Shown piece by piece: positions 17,210 to 25,171 of a DNA stretch of 64,000 nt (position 1 is its first letter; each line of letters opens with the position of its first letter). Source of the stretch: Paenibacillus aceris (GTDB taxonomy: Bacteria > Bacillota > Bacilli > Paenibacillales > NBRC-103111); contig NZ_JAGGKV010000002.1 of the NCBI RefSeq assembly GCF_017874035.1, forward strand, positions 124,001-188,000, read 5' to 3'. Below the pieces are notes generated by a model that worked only from the letters and a program-made list of their open reading frames with translations, did no database searches and was not told the DNA's origin. Both the position numbers and the translations under genes were made by a program.

Positions 17210-18823
17210 CTAGGAAGCAACATACAAATAATAATCTAGCTTCCTTAGAACGCGAACAACATTTAAGGTTGATATAATCAGAAATGCAATCGCACCAGCC
17301 ATTAATCCGATGACGGCATATTCATACCCCCACCACCGGGTACAAAGAAAACCTATGACAATATTTAATACCATTGCAGGCCATATCGCTTGAATTGCCA
17401 ACTTAGGCTGTGAAAGAGAGAACAGAATCACCGCGTTCATTAAAGCTATTGCGACGAATACGTAGGCGATCAATGCCCAGAAGAAAACTGATTTTGTGAT
17501 GGGATCCTTGATAATAATTCGACCAACGTCAGAAGGAAAAAGAGTCGTTACATAATGGGTGACAAGGTATACTGCAATAGCACTTAGCGTTGAAATGATG
17601 CCAACCAAAATAATTCTTTTCCAATATTGCACGACGTACATTCGATTCATTTGCTCAGCTTCATGTCCCCAAAATGCTTTTTGACTCGTCTGGATGTCAT
17701 TCATCAATTTGTTTAAAATAACTTCGCTCATTCCCATTGGAATAATTAGCACTAGTAACGCAAAATCTAAACCAAGTTCATAATAACCGCGGAATACAAT
17801 AAAAAATGGCATGCCCGCCGGGTCATGTGTAGACCATGCCATAATTCGATCAACATATAAAAACGTGAAGTACATACCTCCGTAAATGAAATACGGTAAG
17901 GTAGAATATATCGTGACAGACATTTTGGGAAGTCTAGGAGCAATCCCTTTCTCCCCTTTTTGTTCGGCTTTTCGAAAGTAATAGATAATCAACCCGAGAC
18001 TAGCAACGGAAACGATCAACAATGAAACCAACTGGGCTACAATAATTTTGCCTATCCCGAATATTGACGTAAACAGATACACAATTGCGATTCCCGCTAC
18101 TAGTAAACCGGTGAATGTAAGTTCTTTTTTCAAAATGTACATTACAGTTACGGATAGCCAGATAGCATTCAAGAAAAAATAATACAATATCGCAATCGTT
18201 AGCAAATCAAATGGAAGTACTTGAATGACGAAATTGAACAAATACAAAAATACACAAATAATGATGCAGACAATGAATCCTAGCAAAATAAAGTAAAAAG
18301 TAACTCGCCGAGCCATTTGATAGTAGCCTTGAATCACATAAAAAAATCCACGTCGGGCAATCGCTTGTGTAAAACCACCCACGGTAATGAAACTAAGAAT
18401 GGTTCCTATTCCGATACTAGTGGCTAATTCAACTGACAAATTTTCATATGACCAAAGCGAGAAACGCAATGTCAACATTGACAAGATGGAAAGTGCCATC
18501 GGTAAAGCAAAAATGACCCCGCGTAAAAAATTCCTTGTTAACTCAACGATTATTTCCGTTAATTTATATTTTTGAACCCTTGCGAAAGGGGTAAATAAAA
18601 TTTTTTGTTGCATCCTCTGCCACATGATTTGAGACAGTTCAAAAACATCTTCTACTCCAAAACGCTCTGCAACACGCTCGTCATTCCAACCCATAGATTC
18701 CAAAAGAGCTGCAATTTCATAAGAGTCTTCGGGTTGTAGATGTTTATTTAGAACTGAATCAAGCAGCTCATTCAGCGCTTGCTCTTTGTCATCAACCGAT
18801 TTTAAGGATAATGCTGTTTCCAC
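17210..18823 (-). CDS. pelG: PelG-like polysaccharide exporter with extra N-terminal domain
   Basis: A 537-residue protein. Residues about 1-95 are soluble and helical (LNELLDSVLNKHLQPEDSYE..., IAALLESMGW), followed by about 12 membrane spans. The motif PYFIYGGMYFTFLYVDRIMAW and the overall spacing resemble PelG, the MOP-superfamily inner-membrane Pel exporter, which is normally near 456 residues without such an extension. GTG start at 18823 follows AGGTGAG. The preceding gene stops two bases upstream. The N-terminal domain could dock partner proteins such as the adjacent coiled-coil proteins; this is inference. Confidence 0.8.
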   Translation of the reverse strand: METALSLKSVDDKEQALNELLDSVLNKHLQPEDSYEIAALLESMGWNDERVAERFGVEDVFELSQIMWQRMQQKILFTPFARVQKYKLTEIIVELTRNFLRGVIFALPMALSILSMLTLRFSLWSYENLSVELATSIGIGTILSFITVGGFTQAIARRGFFYVIQGYYQMARRVTFYFILLGFIVCIIICVFLYLFNFVIQVLPFDLLTIAILYYFFLNAIWLSVTVMYILKKELTFTGLLVAGIAIVYLFTSIFGIGKIIVAQLVSLLIVSVASLGLIIYYFRKAEQKGEKGIAPRLPKMSVTIYSTLPYFIYGGMYFTFLYVDRIMAWSTHDPAGMPFFIVFRGYYELGLDFALLVLIIPMGMSEVILNKLMNDIQTSQKAFWGHEAEQMNRMYVVQYWKRIILVGIISTLSAIAVYLVTHYVTTLFPSDVGRIIIKDPITKSVFFWALIAYVFVAIALMNAVILFSLSQPKLAIQAIWPAMVLNIVIGFLCTRWWGYEYAVIGLMAGAIAFLIISTLNVVRVLRKLDYYLYVAS

Positions 18824-18825
18824 AA

Positions 18826-19755
18826 CTACTCACCTAATCCTGGTATCGTCATATTAACAATCAACTCGGCTAATTTGCCCTCACGTTGAGCGCGTCGAAT
18901 GACATCTTCAGTTATTACAGCTTGCTTCGCTACGATTAGGCGCCCCTGTCGGTCAATTAGATTTTCACCGGCAAGCTTTCCTACAATATAGTTCTGCTTA
19001 ATCATTCCGATTTCAGAGTTTTCAGGTTCATCAGCGATATTTTCCTCGAATGATGCTGCTTCTTCCGTTGCTTGTGAGCCTGCCGCAATTTCTTCTTTAT
19101 AATTCGATTCATTTGGAACAAGAGTGGATTTCTCAGGTTGGGACTTCGGAAGCGGGCTTGTAGTAGAAAGAACTGCAGAAGATACTGAATCATCGTATTC
19201 AAGTAAGAACTCGTCCTCAAAATAGTGATCTGTTTCTCCCCAAAATCCGCTAGAAGTACGCTCTACCTCACGATCTTTTAGCGTAGGAGTATAGTTAATC
19301 GCGGAGATACGCTCTTCACTAGCGGAAGGCGCTTCTACTTCTACTTCTACTTTTTCTTCTACTTCTACTTCTTCTACTTCATCCTTATCTTCTTCAATTT
19401 CCCCTTCATCAACAATGACCTTGTCCACAGACTCTCTATTAGGCAAGGAAATCACTTTCAATGTCGGCTTTACAAAAGTAACTTCAGCTAATGGATTTAA
19501 ATTAACATTTGAATCCGTTTCATCCGTTTTTTGAACGGCATGCTCTAACAAATCCTTTGTTCTGTTTTGCCGTTGACGATCTCGAAGGATTTTGAGCTGT
19601 GCGCTTAATTGCACGTTCTCCCGGCTAGCGTTATTCACTTGCTCCCTTAACTCTTGCAATTCTTTCTCTTGGAGAGCGTGTAGCTTCTTTAGAAAAAGAT
19701 CAACGGATTTTTTTTGAAGACCCAGAGGCACGGTTTTCCGATATTCTTTTCCCAT
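18826..19755 (-). CDS. Coiled-coil protein with acidic linker and C-terminal barrel-like domain
   Basis: A 309-residue cytoplasmic protein I cannot name. Residues about 9-25 (VPLGLQKKSVDLFLKKL) resemble the membrane-binding start of DivIVA-like proteins and lead into a coiled coil (about 25-65). A Glu/Val-rich low-complexity linker follows near residues 120-150. The last ~60 residues (VGKLAGENLIDRQGRLIVAKQ...) read like a small beta-barrel hybrid domain with a helical end. AGGGGAGG precedes the ATG. It lies between the second coiled-coil gene and pelG, so a scaffold or localisation role for the polysaccharide machine is likely but unproven. Confidence 0.7.
   Translation of the reverse strand: MGKEYRKTVPLGLQKKSVDLFLKKLHALQEKELQELREQVNNASRENVQLSAQLKILRDRQRQNRTKDLLEHAVQKTDETDSNVNLNPLAEVTFVKPTLKVISLPNRESVDKVIVDEGEIEEDKDEVEEVEVEEKVEVEVEAPSASEERISAINYTPTLKDREVERTSSGFWGETDHYFEDEFLLEYDDSVSSAVLSTTSPLPKSQPEKSTLVPNESNYKEEIAAGSQATEEAASFEENIADEPENSEIGMIKQNYIVGKLAGENLIDRQGRLIVAKQAVITEDVIRRAQREGKLAELIVNMTIPGLGE
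19332..19380. repeat. Imperfect hexanucleotide repeat (ACTTCT) in coding sequence
   Basis: Tandem ACTTCT-like units, read on the minus strand as GAAGT/AGAAGT codons for alternating Glu and Val, span about 49 bases of the acidic linker. Unit length is two codons, so slippage would change linker length without frameshift. Confidence 0.8.
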
Positions 19756-19771
19756 CCGCTTAACCTCCCCT

Positions 19772-20077
19772 TTAATTTGCTTTTTTTATTTCCTTTTCAA
19801 GCACGGGCTGTTCCCTCGGAAAAATTTGCTTCGATTGCTCCCGAAGCGTCTGGTGGAGCAGCCCTTCAAGCTCCTTTTCCAATTCTGCCTGTTCATCCAA
19901 TTCTTGCTGTCTAAACGCAATCTCTTCAAACATGCTTTGATTTGATTGCTTTAGTTCCATGAGCTCTTCTTCCAGCTCCATTTTCAACTTTTCATACTGC
20001 GTTCTCATTTCAGCAACTTGCTTTTCTACTTCTTTGAGACTATATCCAAACAAAGATCTTCGATGACTTACCCTCAT
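19772..20077 (-). CDS. Small coiled-coil protein with DivIVA-like N-terminus
   Basis: A 101-residue, highly charged, almost wholly helical protein. SLFGYSLKEVEKQV near residues 8-21 resembles the N-terminal GY-x-x-x-x-V pattern of DivIVA/GpsB/SepF-type membrane-curvature coiled coils, followed by heptad-like Leu/Glu repeats to about residue 80. There is no membrane segment. GGGGGAG precedes the ATG. It sits 23 bases after pelF and 16 bases before the larger coiled-coil gene, and both share the same type of N-terminus. I do not recognise an established family; structural partnering with its neighbour is inferred. Confidence 0.65.
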   Translation of the reverse strand: MRVSHRRSLFGYSLKEVEKQVAEMRTQYEKLKMELEEELMELKQSNQSMFEEIAFRQQELDEQAELEKELEGLLHQTLREQSKQIFPREQPVLEKEIKKAN

Positions 20078-20100
20078 AGCTCCCCCTTCTTTCCGTTTGC

Positions 20101-21915
20101 TTAGGCAGGCTTAATCAACTCGATATATTGCATAAGCAGTTCATATTTTTCCAATTCGTTTATGGCCTGCTCATGTTCCCCAAGCTGTTTATAGGCAAAT
20201 GCGATTTCAAGCAGCAAAACAGGTGTGGAAGTTGATTCTTCATGCTCTGCAATCGCGTTTCGGAATTGTTCAATAGCCTCTCTGTAAAATCCATTCAGAA
20301 GCAGAGCATAGCCTTTCTCCATAAACAGCTTCATTTTCACTCGATCATTAGATGCTTCCAGTTCAACAACAGGAATAGACTTGACTATTCCTGGCGTCTG
20401 ATTGGTTACTGCAGCCTCTGCAACTGTCCTCGAGTCCACAATATCTTTAGCTCCAACTGCTAACTTGATATAACTTTTCAAATGTAATTCAAGCACTTTA
20501 TCCAATGTAAAAAAGTTAAGAGCCCTCTCTTTGCCCTCTTTACCCATCGCTTCTCGCAACTCTGGATTTTGAAGAAGCCTTAATGTGCCTTCAGCAAGTC
20601 CCTCTACATCAAATGGCGTGACTAAAATCCCCGTGTTACTCAGTGCTTCCTTAATTCCACCTACATCTGTTGCCACAACCGGTTTGGCTGTCATCATTGC
20701 TTCTACGACAGAATAAGGAAATGCCTCAGAAATACTTGATAAAACAATAACATCACCGCTTTGATATGCTGCCGCCATGTTACTCGTATGTCCCGCAAAT
20801 GTAAAAGTTTGCTGCAGACCGAGTTGATCTCGAAGCTTCAAACACTCTTCATAATACTCAGGTACAGAAACGGAGCCATATACGACGTATTTCACGTCAG
20901 GAATTTGTTTGCGAACAATATCAGCCGAACGAATCAGTGACAAAATATCCTTTATCGGATCGATCCTCGCCACAGTCACTACGGTCAAAGATCCATTTTT
21001 GACACTTGGAGCTTCCGTAAAAATACGCTGATCAACCCCGTTGTAAATCACTTCGATGTTCTCAGGTTTTACATCAAACTTACGTTCCCAACGTGTATTG
21101 TAATGACAAACCGGAGAGACCTGATCCGCATAAGCATAATTCATGCTAGTTACAGTATGAATCATACGTATTAGGAAAGTATTTAGAAAGGAAGAATAAT
21201 CGCGTTTTGCAAGTGATAAATATTGTTCTCTTAAGTAGACGCCGTGTTCAGTCAATAAAAAAGGAGTGTTGTGTTCCAATTTTGCAATTACACAAGGAAT
21301 GCCGCAAAAAGCAGCAGCAGACGCATGGCTAACATGCGCTTTTGGCACAGGTGTGTTTACGATATTAAAAAATCGATAAATCCATCCTATACTCTGAATT
21401 AAGCAATAAATATCCGGCTGTCCAAAACGATTTTTAGGATTATCTACCGTCTCCCGAATAATTTTTTTATAAGTATCCCAAGTCAGTTCATTTTTGAAGC
21501 TTTGTTTAAAATCATATTCCTGAAAATAACGATATAACGCCAGTAAAGTCTGTCCGAACTGTATTGGATTTTTTTCCAGGCTGACAATTTCTTGTATAAG
21601 ATCCGTAAAGAGCGGGATGAACAATTCCTTAACTGTCTTTGCATTCGTCCGCTTTTTGGCCAAGTAAGCTTTGGAAAATGGGGTTTTTAAGTGTTCACTC
21701 GGCTCCTCGGTCCCCCATAAAGGCATTTTGACCAGTTCCGTTTCCCTAGGCAGCTTAAACTTTTGCGTCACAAAAGGATCCATTATAACACTATAGATGA
21801 CATAGTCAACAGATTTTAATTTATTTATGAGAATATCACACCAAGTGCTAACGCCTCCCTGATGAAAGGGATATGTCCCTTCGGTAGAGAGCATGACGAC
21901 AAGTTTTTCATCCAT
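20101..21915 (-). CDS. pelF: PelF-type GT4 glycosyltransferase with C-terminal TPR-like region
   Basis: A 604-residue retaining glycosyltransferase with GT-B fold. The N-terminus STEGTYPFHQGGVSTW is characteristic of PelF, the cytoplasmic UDP-sugar polymerase of Pel polysaccharide. The donor-binding E-x7-E signature is SEAFPYSVVEAM, followed by VVATDVGG. Usual PelF is about 500 residues; here roughly 100 extra residues form two TPR-like helical repeats (KGYALLLNGFYREAIEQF, AYKQLGEHEQAINEL). The ATG at 21915 is chosen over a GTG three codons earlier. A UDP-sugar epimerase gene lies 72 bases upstream, which could supply its donor. Confidence 0.88.
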   Translation of the reverse strand: MDEKLVVMLSTEGTYPFHQGGVSTWCDILINKLKSVDYVIYSVIMDPFVTQKFKLPRETELVKMPLWGTEEPSEHLKTPFSKAYLAKKRTNAKTVKELFIPLFTDLIQEIVSLEKNPIQFGQTLLALYRYFQEYDFKQSFKNELTWDTYKKIIRETVDNPKNRFGQPDIYCLIQSIGWIYRFFNIVNTPVPKAHVSHASAAAFCGIPCVIAKLEHNTPFLLTEHGVYLREQYLSLAKRDYSSFLNTFLIRMIHTVTSMNYAYADQVSPVCHYNTRWERKFDVKPENIEVIYNGVDQRIFTEAPSVKNGSLTVVTVARIDPIKDILSLIRSADIVRKQIPDVKYVVYGSVSVPEYYEECLKLRDQLGLQQTFTFAGHTSNMAAAYQSGDVIVLSSISEAFPYSVVEAMMTAKPVVATDVGGIKEALSNTGILVTPFDVEGLAEGTLRLLQNPELREAMGKEGKERALNFFTLDKVLELHLKSYIKLAVGAKDIVDSRTVAEAAVTNQTPGIVKSIPVVELEASNDRVKMKLFMEKGYALLLNGFYREAIEQFRNAIAEHEESTSTPVLLLEIAFAYKQLGEHEQAINELEKYELLMQYIELIKPA

Positions 21916-21987
21916 TACCTTCACCCAACTATATGATATTGATCTTTATTATTTCTTCATGTTTTTGTCGAAACCTGTTTAAAAAAA

Positions 21988-22935
21988 TTAATAATTTATA
22001 GAATTAATAGAAGGTAATGGATAATTCATTTTATAATAACCACATACTTCCTCAAGTCCCTGTAAAAGGGTATACTTTGGCTGCCACCCGAGCATTTTAA
22101 AAGCAAGACGGTTGTTTAAACAACTGCGTTCAATATCCCCTGGCCTTGTCTTGTGGTAAGTAGGAACAATTAAATCATCAAATATGATATTCATTATTCG
22201 AGAGAGCTCGTTAATGCTGGTCTGACTATCCGTTCCAATGTTAACGATTGCAAGACTTCCTTTATTTAAAGCTAACAGGTTGGCTCTTACAATATCCTTC
22301 ACATAGATAAAGTCTCTCGTTTGCTCCCCGTCCCCATAAATGACAGGAACATTCTTCCGGAGCCACTTATCTACAAAAATAGAAATAACTCCGCCCTCCC
22401 CTTTGGGGTCCTGTCTAATACCATATACATTTGCGTATCGTAAAATCGTATAATCCAACCCAAACAAGTGAGCATAAACATCTATATAGTGTTCTACGGT
22501 ATGTTTAGAAATTCCGTATCCGGATAGCGGCCGAATCGGATGATCTTCACAAACCCCCAAAGCCATAGGCTTTCCGTACACAGCCGCAGAAGATGCATAA
22601 ATAATTTTACGAACTCCATAATTTTTACATAACTCGAGTAAATGTATAGATCCAAGAATATTCACATCCGCGTCTAACAACGGATTGCTGATAGAGGAGC
22701 GTACATCAATCTGTGCAGCATGATGAATCACGACCTCAGGATGAAAAGCTTCAAAAACAGCGGTTAATTGCGCATCTGCAATATCCAACTTGTGAAACTC
22801 AGCATGGGGATGAACATATTCATAATGACCTGTGCACATATTATCAACAATGGCTACTCGATGCCCTAACTCAATACATGCATCTGCAATATGTGAGGCA
22901 ATAAACCCTGCTCCACCGGTTATTAGAATATTCAT
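21988..22935 (-). CDS. NAD-dependent UDP-sugar C4-epimerase (GalE/Gne family)
   Basis: A 315-residue extended SDR enzyme. It shows the NAD-binding GGAGFIASHI at residues 7-16, IVDNMCTGH, HHAAQIDVRSS, ASSAAVYG, and the catalytic YGISKHTVE (YxxxK). The C-terminal part has FIYVKDIVRAN typical of UDP-glucose/UDP-GlcNAc 4-epimerases. It interconverts gluco and galacto nucleotide sugars in the cytoplasm; because Pel is rich in GalNAc, supply of UDP-GalNAc to PelF is the simplest role, inferred from position. It is the first gene of the locus, with AAAGGGG before the ATG and a candidate promoter at 22989-23018. Confidence 0.9.
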   Translation of the reverse strand: MNILITGGAGFIASHIADACIELGHRVAIVDNMCTGHYEYVHPHAEFHKLDIADAQLTAVFEAFHPEVVIHHAAQIDVRSSISNPLLDADVNILGSIHLLELCKNYGVRKIIYASSAAVYGKPMALGVCEDHPIRPLSGYGISKHTVEHYIDVYAHLFGLDYTILRYANVYGIRQDPKGEGGVISIFVDKWLRKNVPVIYGDGEQTRDFIYVKDIVRANLLALNKGSLAIVNIGTDSQTSINELSRIMNIIFDDLIVPTYHKTRPGDIERSCLNNRLAFKMLGWQPKYTLLQGLEEVCGYYKMNYPLPSINSINY

Positions 22936-22988
22936 GTTTTTTACCCCTTTAATAATAATTCATCGTTCAACATAGGACTTTATACCTA

Positions 22989-23018
22989 ATAATACCATCC
23001 ATTGCGTTTCTTAATCAA
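22989..23018 (-). promoter_or_regulatory. Candidate promoter of the exopolysaccharide locus
   Basis: Minus-strand TTGATT (23013-23018) and TATTAT (22989-22994) are 18 bases apart, with an extended -10 TG one base before the -10. It lies 54 bases upstream of the epimerase start. No riboswitch-like structure was recognised between promoter and gene. Confidence 0.45.
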
Positions 23019-23103
23019 GCATTACTATGAAATTACATTTTATAATCCAACAAATATCGACAATAACATCCTACTTTGAACCTATATCGATCTTTTCACA
23101 AAC

Positions 23104-23146
23104 AAAGCCCCTGTTTTGCTGCTTTAAGCAACAAAACAGGGGCTTT
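23104..23146 (-). terminator. Rho-independent terminator after the YfhP-type gene
   Basis: A perfect 15-bp stem (AAAGCCCCTGTTTTG and its complement) around a 13-base loop. It follows the minus-strand gene ending at 23178 and separates it from the exopolysaccharide promoter. A T-run on the plus side means it may also work in reverse. Confidence 0.85.
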
Positions 23147-23177
23147 TTCTCTTCCTCACATAGGAGGCTTTGTAACC

Positions 23178-24173
23178 TTATACATACGGCGGGTCCCACG
23201 CCTTTTTATCCCAACCCAGCTTGTCGCTGACGACGTTCATTTCACGATCCAGCTGGACGTTTACACCGAAAGGCAGTTTACGTTGATGCCAGAAACGGAC
23301 GTCGCGCCACTGCACTTCGTAGCCGTCCGTTTTCTCGGTCCAACACACATGGATACGCTGCGCGAAGTGTAAGAAGGCGCGAACGCCATCCGTGGCCATT
23401 GTAGCCTTCACAATGGGGTGGGACTGTTCCTGATTATAGTCAATTTTACTATACTCGACTTGGGTCACAACAGCGCCATCCCGAATTTCCCCCAAGTAAA
23501 ACTGCGTTTCGCTCTCAATGACGAATTGCCAGCGGAACCAGCTAAGACTGGGAATGAGGTGACAGATCCCATCTTCCAATTTCAGCTCTCTTTTGACGAG
23601 CTTCATAAATCGTTTGCGTTGTTCGCTTCTGATGGCAATGTAGAGAAAGGTGGCCGCATAAATCAGCGCAAACATTTCACCGATATGAAGTCCCCCGCTG
23701 CCGTGCCATACGAATATCCAAATCAGCGCGCCCATCGTATGCAAAGCAAATAAGAAAGGCTCGTAGAGGCAGAGGGTATCGAGATGGTGCCATTTCGTGG
23801 AAAAAGGACGGAAGCATTGCACGCCATAAACGTTAAACAAATCCAAAAACACATGGAAAACAACGGCGATAAAAGTCCACACATACAAGCTGAACAAATG
23901 ATCCCAGACGCCAAAGATGGCGGCAAGCGGCAAACTGAGCAGAATCGGCCAAACGAATAATGCCGGCAAAGAATGAGTAATTCCCCGATGAACACGCAAA
24001 TAATTCGTATACCCTTTGACTCTTGCTAACGTATCAAAATCAGGGGCATGCGATCCGATGAGCGTCCCGGCTAGAATGGCGTGAGTCAAATTCGGATCTT
24101 GCGATACAACAGGCTCCAAGCATGCAAGTCCTGCTAAGGTGACGCCGAACAATAAGTGGCTTCCTGTGTCCAT
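23178..24173 (-). CDS. YfhP/YdjM-type metal-dependent membrane hydrolase
   Basis: A 331-residue protein. The N-terminal half has four to five membrane spans with the conserved motifs MDTGSHLLFG, GSHAPDFD, HRGITHSL and FLDLFNVYG, which mark the YdjM/YfhP (LexA-binding inner-membrane hydrolase-like, DUF457) family and supply His/Asp metal ligands. The C-terminal third is soluble. Its substrate is unknown; in B. subtilis yfhP lies beside the DNA-glycosylase gene mutY. It is monocistronic or the last gene of a short unit with the acyltransferase genes upstream, from which it is separated by 34 bases, and is ended by the terminator at 23104-23146. Confidence 0.85.
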   Translation of the reverse strand: MDTGSHLLFGVTLAGLACLEPVVSQDPNLTHAILAGTLIGSHAPDFDTLARVKGYTNYLRVHRGITHSLPALFVWPILLSLPLAAIFGVWDHLFSLYVWTFIAVVFHVFLDLFNVYGVQCFRPFSTKWHHLDTLCLYEPFLFALHTMGALIWIFVWHGSGGLHIGEMFALIYAATFLYIAIRSEQRKRFMKLVKRELKLEDGICHLIPSLSWFRWQFVIESETQFYLGEIRDGAVVTQVEYSKIDYNQEQSHPIVKATMATDGVRAFLHFAQRIHVCWTEKTDGYEVQWRDVRFWHQRKLPFGVNVQLDREMNVVSDKLGWDKKAWDPPYV

Positions 24174-24207
24174 GTGTCAATCACCAGTCCTTTGTCTTAT
24201 GTGTGTG

Positions 24208-25155
24208 TTATCCCGCTTCTGATGATGTTGTTTGATCGGCATTTGCCAACTGGGATTCCTCCCACCGTTCATGTACATTGAACCAATAGAACCATGAGTC
24301 CGGCTGCTCTCGAATGACCTTCTCCATAAATCCATTTAGCAGCAGATTCGACTCGGCTCTCGCAATACGTCCTGAATGCTCAACGTGAAGATCAACAGGT
24401 GAACCAAAAACAAGCCTATGGTTAAACCCGCGGACACGATGCCCGTAGAACGGTACGATAGGAATTCGAAGCTCCAGCGCCAGCATCGCCGCACCTTCCG
24501 GCGTGCGAGTCAATCTTCCGAAGAACCGGGACTTAGGAAACGAAGCACGCCAGAAATCTCCGAGCAAAAAGACGACCCCGCCTCCCTGCAAGTGCTTCTT
24601 TAATGTCCGATACAGCTCCAGAGGAGGTACGCTGTCATAATCCAGCCCCTTACAACCCATGGCAGCAAATTTCATATAAAGCGGTCTAAGCTCTGGGCTT
24701 CCCGCCGAGGCTACCGTCATACAATCAAATTTCCGAGTCAAATACCAATAGTAGTAAAAAAAGTTGCCAACGTGTGGCGAATACACGATAAACCCCTTCT
24801 CCTTCGAGCGGTTCTGAGCTTCTTCAAGATGCTCCTCACCTTGCACATCGAATTGATGTGCTTGCAGCTTTTTCAAACGATTGGTTAAGAACAGAATTTC
24901 AAAAAGCGTGTAGACGATATTTTTCACATAATTTCTTAATATGGTGTTCATTGCTCGTTTTGGCATGTCTACAAGCAAATCAGCGATATTATGTTCTACA
25001 CGTCTCAGAAAGCGATTTCGCAAAGCGCCATAACCTGCAAAGGAAACGAAATCACAAACCGCCTTCAGCAGCCAAAGCGGAACAAATCCGAGAGTATGTT
25101 CGATACGAGCAAGCTTTTGCTCATTAGAAGTTAGTCGGGCGATCCAATCGTACAA
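24208..25155 (-). CDS. LpxL/HtrB-like lysophospholipid acyltransferase family protein
   Basis: A 315-residue protein of the lauroyl/myristoyl acyltransferase branch of the LPLAT superfamily, here in an organism that should lack lipid [10 protein letters not shown] marks the catalytic region and [20 protein letters not shown] and YWFNVHERW are the later family blocks. The usual H-x4-D/E dyad is incomplete: the position five after His is Phe, not acidic. A hydrophobic segment near residues 25-45 suggests membrane association. The OlsB-like acyltransferase gene ends 16 bases upstream, suggesting two sequential acylations on one lipid. Confidence 0.8.
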   Translation of the reverse strand: MYDWIARLTSNEQKLARIEHTLGFVPLWLLKAVCDFVSFAGYGALRNRFLRRVEHNIADLLVDMPKRAMNTILRNYVKNIVYTLFEILFLTNRLKKLQAHQFDVQGEEHLEEAQNRSKEKGFIVYSPHVGNFFYYYWYLTRKFDCMTVASAGSPELRPLYMKFAAMGCKGLDYDSVPPLELYRTLKKHLQGGGVVFLLGDFWRASFPKSRFFGRLTRTPEGAAMLALELRIPIVPFYGHRVRGFNHRLVFGSPVDLHVEHSGRIARAESNLLLNGFMEKVIREQPDSWFYWFNVHERWEESQLANADQTTSSEAG

Positions 25156-25171
25156 AACAAATCCTCCCTGT

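Noticed and set aside
22936..23100. Possible c-di-GMP (GEMM) riboswitch before the exopolysaccharide locus
   Set aside because: No CACGCACAGGGCAAACC-like core or paired stems were seen; only a simple promoter.
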